A DNA stretch of 5,132 nt from F1-20-MAGs119 sp041164425 (GTDB lineage Bacteria > Actinomycetota > Acidimicrobiia > Acidimicrobiales > Ilumatobacteraceae), in assembly GCA_041164425.1 (NCBI GenBank), contig JBEAPO010000033.1, positions 1 to 5,132 of the forward strand, read 5' to 3'. Both the position numbers and the translations under genes were made by a program. The notes under the pieces are model-generated. The model was not told the origin of the DNA. It did not search any database and saw nothing but the letters and a program-made list of their open reading frames with translations. Of this stretch, positions 1 through 5,132 are shown piece by piece (position 1 is the first letter of the stretch; each line of letters opens with the position of its first letter).

Positions 1-246
1 GGCGACTTCGTGTTCGGCATGGTCGAGGCGTATCTGATCGAAAACGGCGAGATCACCGAGCCGCTTCGCGAGGGCAACCTCATCGGCAACGGTCCACAGG
101 TATTGAAGGACATCGATCTCCTCGGAAATGACTTCGCAATGGGCGGACCGGGAACGTGTGGCAAGGACGGGCAAGGCGTGCCCGTTGGCGACGGTTGTCC
201 GACGTTGCGCGTGAAGTCGATGACGATCGGCGGAACTGCCGCATGA
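1..246 (+). CDS. tldD: TldD metallopeptidase, C-terminal end (partial)
   Basis: Seen: the reading frame is open from the first base and ends at TGA 244-246, giving the last 81 residues. They match the end of TldD: GDFVFG near the left edge, then AYLIENGEITEP, LIGNGPQVL, the GPGTCGKDGQ stretch with its conserved cysteine, VPVGDG.PTLRV and a closing MTIGGT. Family knowledge: TldD is the catalytic subunit of the cytoplasmic TldD/TldE zinc protease, which unwinds and cleaves peptides; in E. coli it matures microcin B17 and degrades the antitoxin CcdA. Its HExxxH zinc motif lies upstream of this window, so activity cannot be judged. The stop overlaps the start of the next gene as ATGA, implying translational coupling and roughly equal expression of both subunits. 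No RiPP precursor is visible nearby, so a housekeeping role is the simpler reading. Confidence 0.93.
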   Translation, partial: GDFVFGMVEAYLIENGEITEPLREGNLIGNGPQVLKDIDLLGNDFAMGGPGTCGKDGQGVPVGDGCPTLRVKSMTIGGTAA

Positions 247-253
247 CGATCGG
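220..253 (+). repeat. 11-base direct repeat across the tldD/tldE junction
   Basis: ATGACGATCGG occurs at 220-230 and again at 243-253, a period of 23 bases. The first copy lies in the tldD frame, the second begins the tldE frame, and both encode Met-Thr-Ile-Gly. Confidence 0.85.
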
Positions 254-1595
254 GGTACCCGACCTGCAGGAGATCGCCGACCGCGTCGTGGCGGCCGCCA
301 AACCTGGTGAACAGATCGAGGCGTACGTCAGTCGCGGTGGTGAGACCGCGATTCGCGTTTACGAAGGCGAGGTCGAACACTTCGTCTCGGCGCAGAGCGA
401 GGGCGTCGGGATTCGCGTCATCAAAGACGGCCGTACGGGCTTCGCCTATGCAGGCACACTCGATCCTTCGGCGATCGCTGAGGTGCTCGCGGATGCGCGC
501 GACAACGTGGCATTCGGAACGCCCGATGAGTTCGCCGGTCTGGCAATTCCGGATGGAGTCGAGCAGATCCCGCAGAAGTTCTGGGACGAGGATCTCGCCA
601 ACTATCTGACGACCGACAAGATCGCACTGACCAAGGAGCTCGAGAAACTCACTCTCGGGATGGACGCACGCGTGCGCGTCGAAGAGTCGAACTATGACGA
701 CGGCTGGGGCGAGGTGGCGGTATCGACGACGACGGGGATTCGCGAGAGTGGTCGCGGCAACTCGTGCTACGTGTCCGTTTCGACGCTCGCTGACGACGAA
801 GAGGAAACTCAAACGGGCTTTGGCTATTCAGTCGGTGATTCGCCCAAGGAATTCGATCTTTCTCGTGCTGCACGCGAGGCTGCCGAGCGGGCCACGCGCC
901 TGCTCGGTGCATCGAAGCCGCCGAGCAAGCGCACGACGGTCGTGCTCGATCCATTCGTCACGTCACAGTTCCTCGGCGTGCTCTCGAGCACACTGAACGG
1001 CGAGAACGTCGCCAAAGGGCGCAGCTTGTTCGCCGATCGTCTCGGTGACACCGTCGCGGACCCACGCATCACGCTCGTGGATGATCCGACCAACCCACTC
1101 GCGTACACCGCGACCGACATCGACGGAGAGGGCCTCGCCGCCCGACGTAATGTCTTGATCGAAAATGGTGTGTTGAAGAAGTTCGTGCAGTCGTCGTACA
1201 GCGCCCGACGCATGTCGACGGTGAGCACTGGCAATGCGACCCGCGGTGGATTCGCCTCGACGCCCGGCGTCGGGTGTCTGGCAATGCAGCTCGTTCCAGG
1301 GACGAAGACCCAGGCAGAGGTGATTGCCGACGTCGACGACGGCGTGCTCATCCAGATGGTGTCGGGTCTACACAGCGGTGTCAATCCGATCTCTGGCGAC
1401 TTCTCGACTGGGGCGTCCGGAATGTTGATCCGCAATGGTTCACTCGGCGAACCGGTGCGCGAGTTCACGATCGCGAGCACACTGCAGAAGATGTTGCTCG
1501 ACATCGTCGCCATTGGTGGGGACGTCGATTGGTTGCCATCGCGTGCCGCTGGTCTGTCGCTCGTCATTCGTGACGTCACCATGAGCGGTCAGTAG
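243..1595 (+). CDS. pmbA: TldE/PmbA, non-catalytic subunit of the TldD/TldE protease
   Basis: Seen: 450 residues, close to the usual family length. The N-terminal domain includes VSRGGETAIRVYEGEVEHF (about 29-47) and GVGIRVIKDGRTGFAYA (54-70). The C-terminal half has VVLDPFVTSQFLGVLSS (233-249), DPRITLVDDP (273-282), DGEGLAARRNVLIENGVL (294-311), SGVNPISGDFSTGASG (378-393) and the closing IVAIGGDV (421-428). No HExxxH zinc site is present, as expected for TldE rather than TldD. Family knowledge: TldE pairs with TldD to form the peptide-threading complex and does not hold the metal. The ATG at 243 is chosen because it overlaps the tldD stop as ATGA and homology starts soon after. The frame stays open upstream to a GTG at 156, but that part lies inside tldD. 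There is no strong Shine-Dalgarno site; GGCGGA (229-234) is a weak candidate, so coupling probably drives translation. Confidence 0.93.
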   Translation: MTIGVPDLQEIADRVVAAAKPGEQIEAYVSRGGETAIRVYEGEVEHFVSAQSEGVGIRVIKDGRTGFAYAGTLDPSAIAEVLADARDNVAFGTPDEFAGLAIPDGVEQIPQKFWDEDLANYLTTDKIALTKELEKLTLGMDARVRVEESNYDDGWGEVAVSTTTGIRESGRGNSCYVSVSTLADDEEETQTGFGYSVGDSPKEFDLSRAAREAAERATRLLGASKPPSKRTTVVLDPFVTSQFLGVLSSTLNGENVAKGRSLFADRLGDTVADPRITLVDDPTNPLAYTATDIDGEGLAARRNVLIENGVLKKFVQSSYSARRMSTVSTGNATRGGFASTPGVGCLAMQLVPGTKTQAEVIADVDDGVLIQMVSGLHSGVNPISGDFSTGASGMLIRNGSLGEPVREFTIASTLQKMLLDIVAIGGDVDWLPSRAAGLSLVIRDVTMSGQ

Positions 1596-1606
1596 CCGAG
1601 TTTCTC

Positions 1607-2434
1607 GTGCCGATTCTGCACGCACTCATCCTTGGAATCGTCCAAGGGCTGACCGAATTCCTCCCGATCTCTTCGAGCGGACACCTCGAGCTCGTCCCGT
1701 GGCTGTTCGGTTGGAATGACCTCGCCGATGAATCGGTCGCCAAAGCGTTCGACACGTCGTTGCATCTCGGCACGTTGATTGCCGTCGTCTTCTACATGCG
1801 CGCCGAGCTGAAGCGATACATCGTTGGCGGACTGTCGGCCCTTCGAGGCCCACGACACGCGTCAACAACCGGCAAGGCTGCCTGGTTGTTCGTGGCGTCG
1901 GCGATTCCCGCCGGCGTGGTTGGTCTCGTCGCCCAGGACTGGATCACCGACGCGCTCGGCGGTGCGGGATCGATCGCGGTTTCGTTGATCGTGTTTGGCG
2001 GCGTGTTGTGGTGGGCGGATCGTCGCACTGGTGAGCGAACGGTCGAGGAGTATCGACTGCGCGATGCCGTGTTGACTGGCTGTGCACAGGTGCTCGCACT
2101 CAATCCAGGAACGTCGCGGTCGGGAATCACCATCTCGATGGCGCGAGTGATCGGTTTCAGCAGGGATGCCTCAGCACGCATCAGTTTCTTGATGAGCATC
2201 CCCGTGATCGCAGCGGCCGTCGTTCTGCAACTCGGGTCGCTGCTCTCCGACGGTCTGCCCGACGGACTCGGTGCAGCACTCGTCGTCGGTGTCGTGGCGT
2301 CGGGTGTGTCGGGATGGTTCGCCATGTGGTCGATGATCAGGATCTTGCGCACCAGGCGCTTCACCGGATTCGTCGTCTACCGCGTGGCGGTCGGCGTCGG
2401 CGTGTTGATCCTTCTTTCGACGTCGTTCCGCTAG
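1607..2434 (+). CDS. uppP: Undecaprenyl-diphosphatase UppP (BacA)
   Basis: Role: this integral membrane enzyme dephosphorylates undecaprenyl diphosphate to the monophosphate, regenerating the lipid carrier for peptidoglycan and other envelope polymers; overexpression gives bacitracin resistance in known cases. Seen: 275 residues (E. coli 273), several hydrophobic segments, and both signature motifs. The first is LGIVQGLTEFLPISSSGHL at 9-27, with the Q13/E17 pair of the (E/Q)xxxE motif and H26. The second is PGTSRSG at 167-173, with R171. Sites known to matter in E. coli are therefore retained. The GTG at 1607 is chosen because the family N-terminus begins about here, just before the first motif. 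No clear Shine-Dalgarno site precedes it. It starts 11 bases after tldE, so it is probably in the tldD-tldE transcript. Its TAG stop shares a CTAG with the stop of the convergent gene. Confidence 0.96.
   Translation: MPILHALILGIVQGLTEFLPISSSGHLELVPWLFGWNDLADESVAKAFDTSLHLGTLIAVVFYMRAELKRYIVGGLSALRGPRHASTTGKAAWLFVASAIPAGVVGLVAQDWITDALGGAGSIAVSLIVFGGVLWWADRRTGERTVEEYRLRDAVLTGCAQVLALNPGTSRSGITISMARVIGFSRDASARISFLMSIPVIAAAVVLQLGSLLSDGLPDGLGAALVVGVVASGVSGWFAMWSMIRILRTRRFTGFVVYRVAVGVGVLILLSTSFR
2431..2434. other. CTAG palindrome shared by two convergent stop codons
   Basis: The plus strand reads TAG at 2432-2434, the stop of uppP. The minus strand reads TAG from 2433 to 2431, the stop of the SAF gene. 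The two genes therefore overlap by two bases with no room for an intergenic terminator. Confidence 0.93.
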
Positions 2435-3057
2435 CTCGCGATCGCAAGTACTGCGAGCCCGACGGAGGCCGCATCAGCAACGGCGACTGCGCGATCTTGT
2501 GGCACGGCGATGAGTGCCGAGCGGGCATCGCTCATGACATCGATGACGAGGGCTCCTTCGACGAGGATCGTGCCACCGGCCATCACATCCACCATCATTC
2601 CCGCGGAGAGGCTCTCGGTGAGCGGACCTGTGTTGATGGTCAACCCGCGCCATCCATTCGGGATCACGGGACTTGCGCCATCAGTCGTGTTCGACGTGGT
2701 GAGCACGTCACCGGTGAGGAGCCGAGTTGTCGCAACTCGTTGCACAATGTTCTCGATTGCAGTTGCAGCGCGAAAGCGTCGGGGAACTGCGACTGCTTCG
2801 ACGTTGGTCGAAGTGATTTCATCGCCGGGCTCGAGGTTGGTCGTGACGATATAGATGTGGACACGCTCCCCGAGGGCATCGAGTGTGGATTCGACCCTGT
2901 GGTGGTCGGCGACGAGGGTGGTCGCAATAACCGTCACGCCACACGTCAAAACGACAACCTGCAGGCGTGCAGAGCGAGCGACTGCGTCGCGAGTCGCCGA
3001 GAGTTGGCTAACTAGGCGAGAAATGGCCTTGGTGACGCGTGGGTCGAGGAGTTGCAC
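2431..3057 (-). CDS. Single-pass membrane protein with SAF/CpaB-like domain
   Basis: Seen: 208 residues from a GTG at 3057. The basic N-terminal part (about 1-31) is followed by a hydrophobic segment LQVVVLTCGVTVIATTLVA (32-50). A SAF-like region follows at about 66-125, with VHIYIVTTNLEPGDEITSTN, then AVPRRF and a second LLTGDVLT turn. The end (about 137-208) is beta-rich, with RGLTINTG, LSAGMMVDVMAG and ALIAVPQ. This order resembles the SAF-RcpC layout of the Flp pilus protein CpaB, but no pilus genes are present. Positive residues before the segment predict a cytoplasmic N-terminus and an outer C-terminal domain. Start choice: this is the first start codon after the fmdB-type stop, 22 bases away. 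The frame stays open upstream to an ATG at 3225, but that stretch lies inside the neighbour. No Shine-Dalgarno site is visible. Function unknown; similar SAF proteins sit near FmdB genes in actinobacteria (from memory). Confidence 0.82.
   Translation of the reverse strand: MQLLDPRVTKAISRLVSQLSATRDAVARSARLQVVVLTCGVTVIATTLVADHHRVESTLDALGERVHIYIVTTNLEPGDEITSTNVEAVAVPRRFRAATAIENIVQRVATTRLLTGDVLTTSNTTDGASPVIPNGWRGLTINTGPLTESLSAGMMVDVMAGGTILVEGALVIDVMSDARSALIAVPQDRAVAVADAASVGLAVLAIAS
2434..2458 (+). terminator. Weak hairpin at the end of uppP
   Basis: GCTCGC (2434-2439) and GCGAGC (2453-2458) can pair as a six-base stem around a 13-base loop. No T-run follows, and the sequence lies within the coding 3' end of the SAF gene, so a terminator role is only a guess. 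Confidence 0.2.
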
Positions 3058-3079
3058 ACCGAGATGTGTGCGGGAGGGC

Positions 3080-3382
3080 TCAGGTGGCCGGCGTGGTGCT
3101 TGCCGCTGGGGCGGCGCTCGTCGATTCGGTGCTGGTCGACGTGGTGCTCGAGGACGTGGTGGAGGAGCTCGATGATGAGGACGAACTCGATGAACCGCGG
3201 CTGTCGGTCTTGTAGAAGCCGCCACCTTTGAACGACACGCCGACGGGGGTGAAGACCTTCTTAACGGCTTTCTTGGTGCCGTCGACGGGGTGGACGAGTT
3301 CGGTCAGCGGCTCGTCGGTGAACGCCTGCTGCACCTCGATGGTTTCCCCGGTTTCGAGGAATTTGTAGACGTACGTCGGCAT
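3080..3382 (-). CDS. FmdB/Ruc-like small protein, cysteine-free, with Ser/Thr-rich tail
   Basis: Seen: 100 residues. Residues 1-62 follow the FmdB zinc-ribbon pattern: MPTYVYKF at the start, FTDEPLTEL (21-29), KKVFTPVGVSFKGGGFYKTDSR (41-62). The protein has no cysteine at all. The first CxxC position reads F8/T11, and the second is replaced by the LVHPVDGTKK loop. Residues 63-100 are low complexity: eleven serines (64-74), then Ser/Thr, then Ala/Pro/Thr, surely disordered. Family knowledge: M. tuberculosis Rv0991c (Ruc), also encoded near galU, has an FmdB-type ribbon plus a serine-rich disordered tail and is a redox-regulated chaperone that relies on its zinc cysteines. Inference: this is a Ruc-like protein that must fold and act without zinc or thiol switching. 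ATG 3382 is chosen because family members begin MPTY; ATG 3406 would add eight residues. It is probably co-transcribed with the SAF gene downstream. Confidence 0.85.
   Translation of the reverse strand: MPTYVYKFLETGETIEVQQAFTDEPLTELVHPVDGTKKAVKKVFTPVGVSFKGGGFYKTDSRGSSSSSSSSSSSTTSSSTTSTSTESTSAAPAASTTPAT
3161..3193 (-). other. Eleven-serine run in the FmdB-like protein
   Basis: These 33 bases encode eleven consecutive serines using mixed codons: TCA, TCG, AGT, TCC and AGC all appear. Because the bases are not a simple repeat, the run is more likely kept by selection on the protein than made by recent replication slippage. It begins the disordered tail that ends at 3083. Confidence 0.9.
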
Positions 3383-3392
3383 GGTGGGAGAA

Positions 3393-3398
3393 ATTCTA
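3393..3398 (-). promoter_or_regulatory. Candidate -10 for the fmdB-like/SAF unit
   Basis: On the minus strand the hexamer is TAGAAT, one base from TATAAT. A start site about seven bases downstream would fall near 3385-3386, three or four bases before the ATG at 3382. The mRNA would then be almost leaderless, which fits the missing Shine-Dalgarno site. No convincing -35 box is visible at 16-18 base spacing. It overlaps the plus-strand -10 candidate by two bases. Confidence 0.45.
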
Positions 3399-3402
3399 GG
3401 AT
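3397..3402 (+). promoter_or_regulatory. Candidate -10 for leaderless galU mRNA
   Basis: TAGGAT fits the TAnnnT pattern of actinobacterial -10 elements. Six bases separate it from the GTG at 3409, so transcription would begin at the G of the start codon and give a leaderless message. This agrees with the absence of a Shine-Dalgarno site. No recognisable -35 box was found. Confidence 0.45.
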
Positions 3403-3408
3403 GCATCC

Positions 3409-4275
3409 GTGGCGATACGCACTGCTGTGATCCCGGCCGCCGGACTCGGGACGCGCTTCCTGCCCGCCACGAAGTCGGTCCCCAAGGAATTGATGCCGAT
3501 CTTCGACACCCCCGCGTTGCAGTACGTGATGGACGAGGCGATCGGTGCGGGGATCGAGCATCTCGTCATCGTCTCCAACGTCGCTAAGCCTGGACTCGAG
3601 CAATACCTCGTGCCGTCGGCCGACGTGGTGCGCAGAGTTGCGGCGAGCGGTCGCGAGGAACTCGCCGAGCGTCTCAGCCGTATTGGCTCCACGGTTTCAA
3701 CCTCGATCGTCTATCAGGATCAGCCGCGCGGACTCGGTCACGCAATTGGTTGCGCGCGAGCTGCGGTCGGCGGAGAAGCATTCGCCGTGTTGCTGCCGGA
3801 CGAGATCATGGGCGATTCATCGCTGCTGATGCAGTTGGCCGCGCAACACGACGCGACTGGATCGAGCGCGGTCGGTTTGAAGCGCGTTCCGCGCGAAGAA
3901 GTTTCGAGCTACGGCTGCGTGACGACGACGGCAGCACCGGATGCCAACGGCGTCGTGCAGGTGACGGGTGTGGTCGAAAAGCCTCGGATGGAAGACGCAC
4001 CGAGCGACATCATCATCATTGGTCGCTACGTGCTCGACGCGGGCATCTTCGACGTGCTCGACGGTCTCGCTCCGGCACCGAGCGGAGAGATCCAACTCAC
4101 CGATGCATTGCTCGAGCGCGCACTCATCGGTCGCCTCACGGGGATCGTGAGCGACATCGAGCGCCACGACACGGGTACGCCATTCGGGTGGCTGGAGGCC
4201 GTCATCGAACTCACGCTCAAGCGTGAGGACGTCGGTCCACGACTGAAGGCCTGGCTCGAATCCCGCTTTCGGTAG
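3409..4275 (+). CDS. galU: UTP-glucose-1-phosphate uridylyltransferase GalU
   Basis: Role: this cytoplasmic enzyme joins UTP and glucose-1-phosphate into UDP-glucose plus pyrophosphate, supplying glucose for polysaccharides, glycolipids and, via UDP-galactose or UDP-glucuronate, other envelope sugars. Seen: 288 residues, a normal bacterial GalU length. The nucleotide-binding signature is at 9-31 (PAAGLGTRFLPATK then PKELMPI), with R16, K22 and K26. Further motifs are QPRGLGHA (105-112), LLPDE with metal-site D131 (128-132), VEKP (189-192), GRYVL (205-209), GEIQLTDA (226-233) and DTGTPFGWLEA (254-264). These order and spacing features favour GalU over RmlA- or GlmU-type nucleotidyltransferases. 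GTG 3409 is chosen because the signature begins six residues later and a -10 candidate sits exactly upstream. It is divergent from the fmdB-like gene and probably controlled from the same 26-base gap. Confidence 0.96.
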   Translation: MAIRTAVIPAAGLGTRFLPATKSVPKELMPIFDTPALQYVMDEAIGAGIEHLVIVSNVAKPGLEQYLVPSADVVRRVAASGREELAERLSRIGSTVSTSIVYQDQPRGLGHAIGCARAAVGGEAFAVLLPDEIMGDSSLLMQLAAQHDATGSSAVGLKRVPREEVSSYGCVTTTAAPDANGVVQVTGVVEKPRMEDAPSDIIIIGRYVLDAGIFDVLDGLAPAPSGEIQLTDALLERALIGRLTGIVSDIERHDTGTPFGWLEAVIELTLKREDVGPRLKAWLESRFR

Positions 4276-4291
4276 CCGAGGGCAACGGGCG

Positions 4292-4297
4292 TAGCCT
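4292..4297 (+). promoter_or_regulatory. Possible -10 for the serine hydrolase gene
   Basis: TAGCCT fits TAnnnT, and a start about seven bases downstream would give a leader of roughly 20 bases holding the AGGAG site. It sits inside an imperfect hairpin (GGGCAA 4280-4285, TTGCCC 4297-4302). There is no clear -35 box, so read-through from galU is equally possible. Confidence 0.25.
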
Positions 4298-4314
4298 TGC
4301 CCACAGACGCAGAC

Positions 4315-4319
4315 AGGAG
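4315..4319 (+). promoter_or_regulatory. Shine-Dalgarno site of the serine hydrolase
   Basis: AGGAG lies six bases before the ATG at 4326. Another in-frame ATG at 4320 directly abuts the site, leaving no spacer, so this site decides the start in favour of 4326. It is the only strong ribosome binding site in the window. Confidence 0.8.
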
Positions 4320-4325
4320 ATGACC

Positions 4326-5132
4326 ATGGCACAGATCACGGCAACGATTCGTCCGGAAGAAGTCGGTATGTCGGGCGAGCGTCTTGCGCGCATCGACGAT
4401 CATTTCCGCACCTACGTCGATGACGGCAGGTTGCCCGGTTACAGCGTGGCAGTCGCACGCTATGGCCAGCTCGCACACGTCAGTCATTACGGCATGCGCA
4501 ACATCGAAGACAAGTTGCCGATCACGGCCGACACCATGTACCGCATCTACTCAATGACTAAGCCGATCACTTCGGTGGCGTGCATGATGCTCGTTGAAGA
4601 AGGCAAGCTGCAGCTCACCGACGAGGTGCGTGAGTTCATTCCATCGTTCGGCAAGACGGAGGTCTTCCGCGGTGGATCGTCGCTCGCTCCGTTCACCGAG
4701 CCCCAGCGCGAGCCGATGCGGGTGTGGCACCTGCTCACTCACACCGCCGGTCTCACGTATGGCTTCAACTACTACGACGCCATCGATGACATGTATCGCC
4801 GAGCCGGATTCGACTACGGCATTCCCCAGACCGACAACTTGGAGCAGATTTGCGACCGCTACGCGGCGCTCCCGCTCGTGTTCCATCCCGGCACCTCATG
4901 GAACTACTCGGTGGCCACCGACATCCTGGGTCGCGTGGTCGAGGTGGTCTCGGGCATGTCGCTTGATCGCTTCTTCGAAGAGCGCATCTTTGCTCCTCTC
5001 GGTATGCACGACACTTCGTTCTGGGCGCCGGAGTCCAAGCACGATCGCATGGCTGCGCTGTACGTCGCCGACACGACGACGATGAAGGCGCGCCGCGGGC
5101 AGACGATCGAACAGAACGCCTTGCACAAGCCG
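4326..5132 (+). CDS. Serine hydrolase, class C beta-lactamase/family VIII esterase type (partial)
   Basis: Seen: 269 residues up to the window edge, no stop reached. The SxxK catalytic motif is SMTK at 76-79, with S76 as nucleophile and K79 as likely base, inside MYRIYSMTKPITSVACMMLV. HLLTHTAGL (135-143) follows, then HPGTSWNYS (187-195), whose Y194-S195 is the usual second catalytic motif, then LGRVVEVVSG (201-210) and IFAPLGMHDTSF (221-232). Family knowledge: these proteins share the penicillin-recognising fold and include beta-lactamases, DD-peptidases and esterases of the EstB kind; the motif style here is most like the esterases. The N-terminus is polar, with no signal peptide, arguing for a cytoplasmic esterase rather than a secreted beta-lactamase. 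The substrate cannot be told. Such proteins are commonly 380-410 residues, so about a third is missing, including the third active-site motif. It begins 50 bases after galU. Confidence 0.9.
   Translation, partial: MAQITATIRPEEVGMSGERLARIDDHFRTYVDDGRLPGYSVAVARYGQLAHVSHYGMRNIEDKLPITADTMYRIYSMTKPITSVACMMLVEEGKLQLTDEVREFIPSFGKTEVFRGGSSLAPFTEPQREPMRVWHLLTHTAGLTYGFNYYDAIDDMYRRAGFDYGIPQTDNLEQICDRYAALPLVFHPGTSWNYSVATDILGRVVEVVSGMSLDRFFEERIFAPLGMHDTSFWAPESKHDRMAALYVADTTTMKARRGQTIEQNALHKP

Noticed and set aside
156..242. 29-residue upstream extension of TldE from a GTG
   Set aside because: It lies inside the conserved tldD end in another frame, and homology starts only after the ATG at 243.
824..1582. 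Long minus-strand frame (252 codons) opposite tldE
   Set aside because: It lies wholly antisense to a clearly conserved gene and its translation has no recognisable motif; long mirror frames are common in GC-rich DNA.
1792..2364. Minus-strand frame (190 codons) opposite uppP
   Set aside because: It is antisense to the conserved uppP motifs, with no family resemblance.
2314..3015. Plus-strand frame (233 codons) across the uppP end and opposite the SAF gene
   Set aside because: It would overlap the uppP 3' end and run antisense to the SAF gene, whose membrane segment and SAF-like pattern make sense; the translation here is compositionally random.
3161..3193. Simple-sequence microsatellite (slippage tract)
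   Set aside because: The serine codons are mixed across both codon families, so the DNA is not a simple repeat.
3383..3406. Eight-residue N-terminal extension of the FmdB-like protein
   Set aside because: FmdB proteins begin MPTY or close to it, and the likely transcript start lies downstream of the ATG at 3406.
4280..4302. GGGCAA/TTGCCC hairpin as a galU terminator
   Set aside because: The stem is only six pairs with an 11-base loop and no T-run follows.
4320..4325. ATG at 4320 as start of the serine hydrolase
   Set aside because: It directly abuts the AGGAG site with no spacer, whereas the in-frame ATG at 4326 has a normal six-base spacer.
1..5132. tRNA, rRNA, riboswitch, CRISPR array, insertion sequence or attachment site
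   Set aside because: Nearly all bases are coding; the gaps are 11, 22, 26 and 50 bases, and no long terminal inverted repeats or regular repeat-spacer pattern was seen by eye.

Overview
The window is gene-dense, GC-rich bacterial chromosome with seven protein genes, no long gap, and no RNA gene, CRISPR array or mobile element that I can see. GTG starts are frequent (three of the six visible starts) and Shine-Dalgarno sites are mostly absent. The gene pair beside galU resembles an actinobacterial neighbourhood, where galU lies near a serine-tailed FmdB-type protein and a SAF-domain membrane protein. I infer an actinobacterium, possibly of the Acidimicrobiia (Ilumatobacter-like). That placement rests on style and synteny, not on a marker gene.

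Left part (1-2434, plus strand): the 3' end of tldD, then a complete tldE/pmbA overlapping it by ATGA, then uppP 11 bases later. The first two make the TldD/TldE peptidase complex. The third recycles the undecaprenyl lipid carrier of cell-wall synthesis. The spacing argues for one transcript.

Middle (2431-3382, minus strand): a two-gene unit reading towards uppP. Its first gene (3382-3080) encodes a small FmdB-type protein that has lost all zinc-ribbon cysteines and carries a long Ser/Thr tail. It resembles M. tuberculosis Ruc (Rv0991c), a redox-regulated chaperone. Its second gene (3057-2431) encodes a single-pass membrane protein with a SAF/CpaB-like outer domain. The second gene's stop codon and the uppP stop codon share one CTAG palindrome.

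Right part (3409-5132, plus strand): galU, divergent from the fmdB-type gene across only 26 bases. Two overlapping -10-like hexamers in that gap suggest a back-to-back promoter with leaderless or nearly leaderless mRNAs. Fifty bases after galU, a serine hydrolase of the class C beta-lactamase/family VIII esterase type begins behind the only good Shine-Dalgarno site, and runs off the window.

Most genes are housekeeping or envelope functions (UppP for lipid carrier, GalU for UDP-glucose). The least explained part, and the best candidate for something undescribed, is the cysteine-free FmdB/Ruc-like protein paired with the SAF membrane protein.
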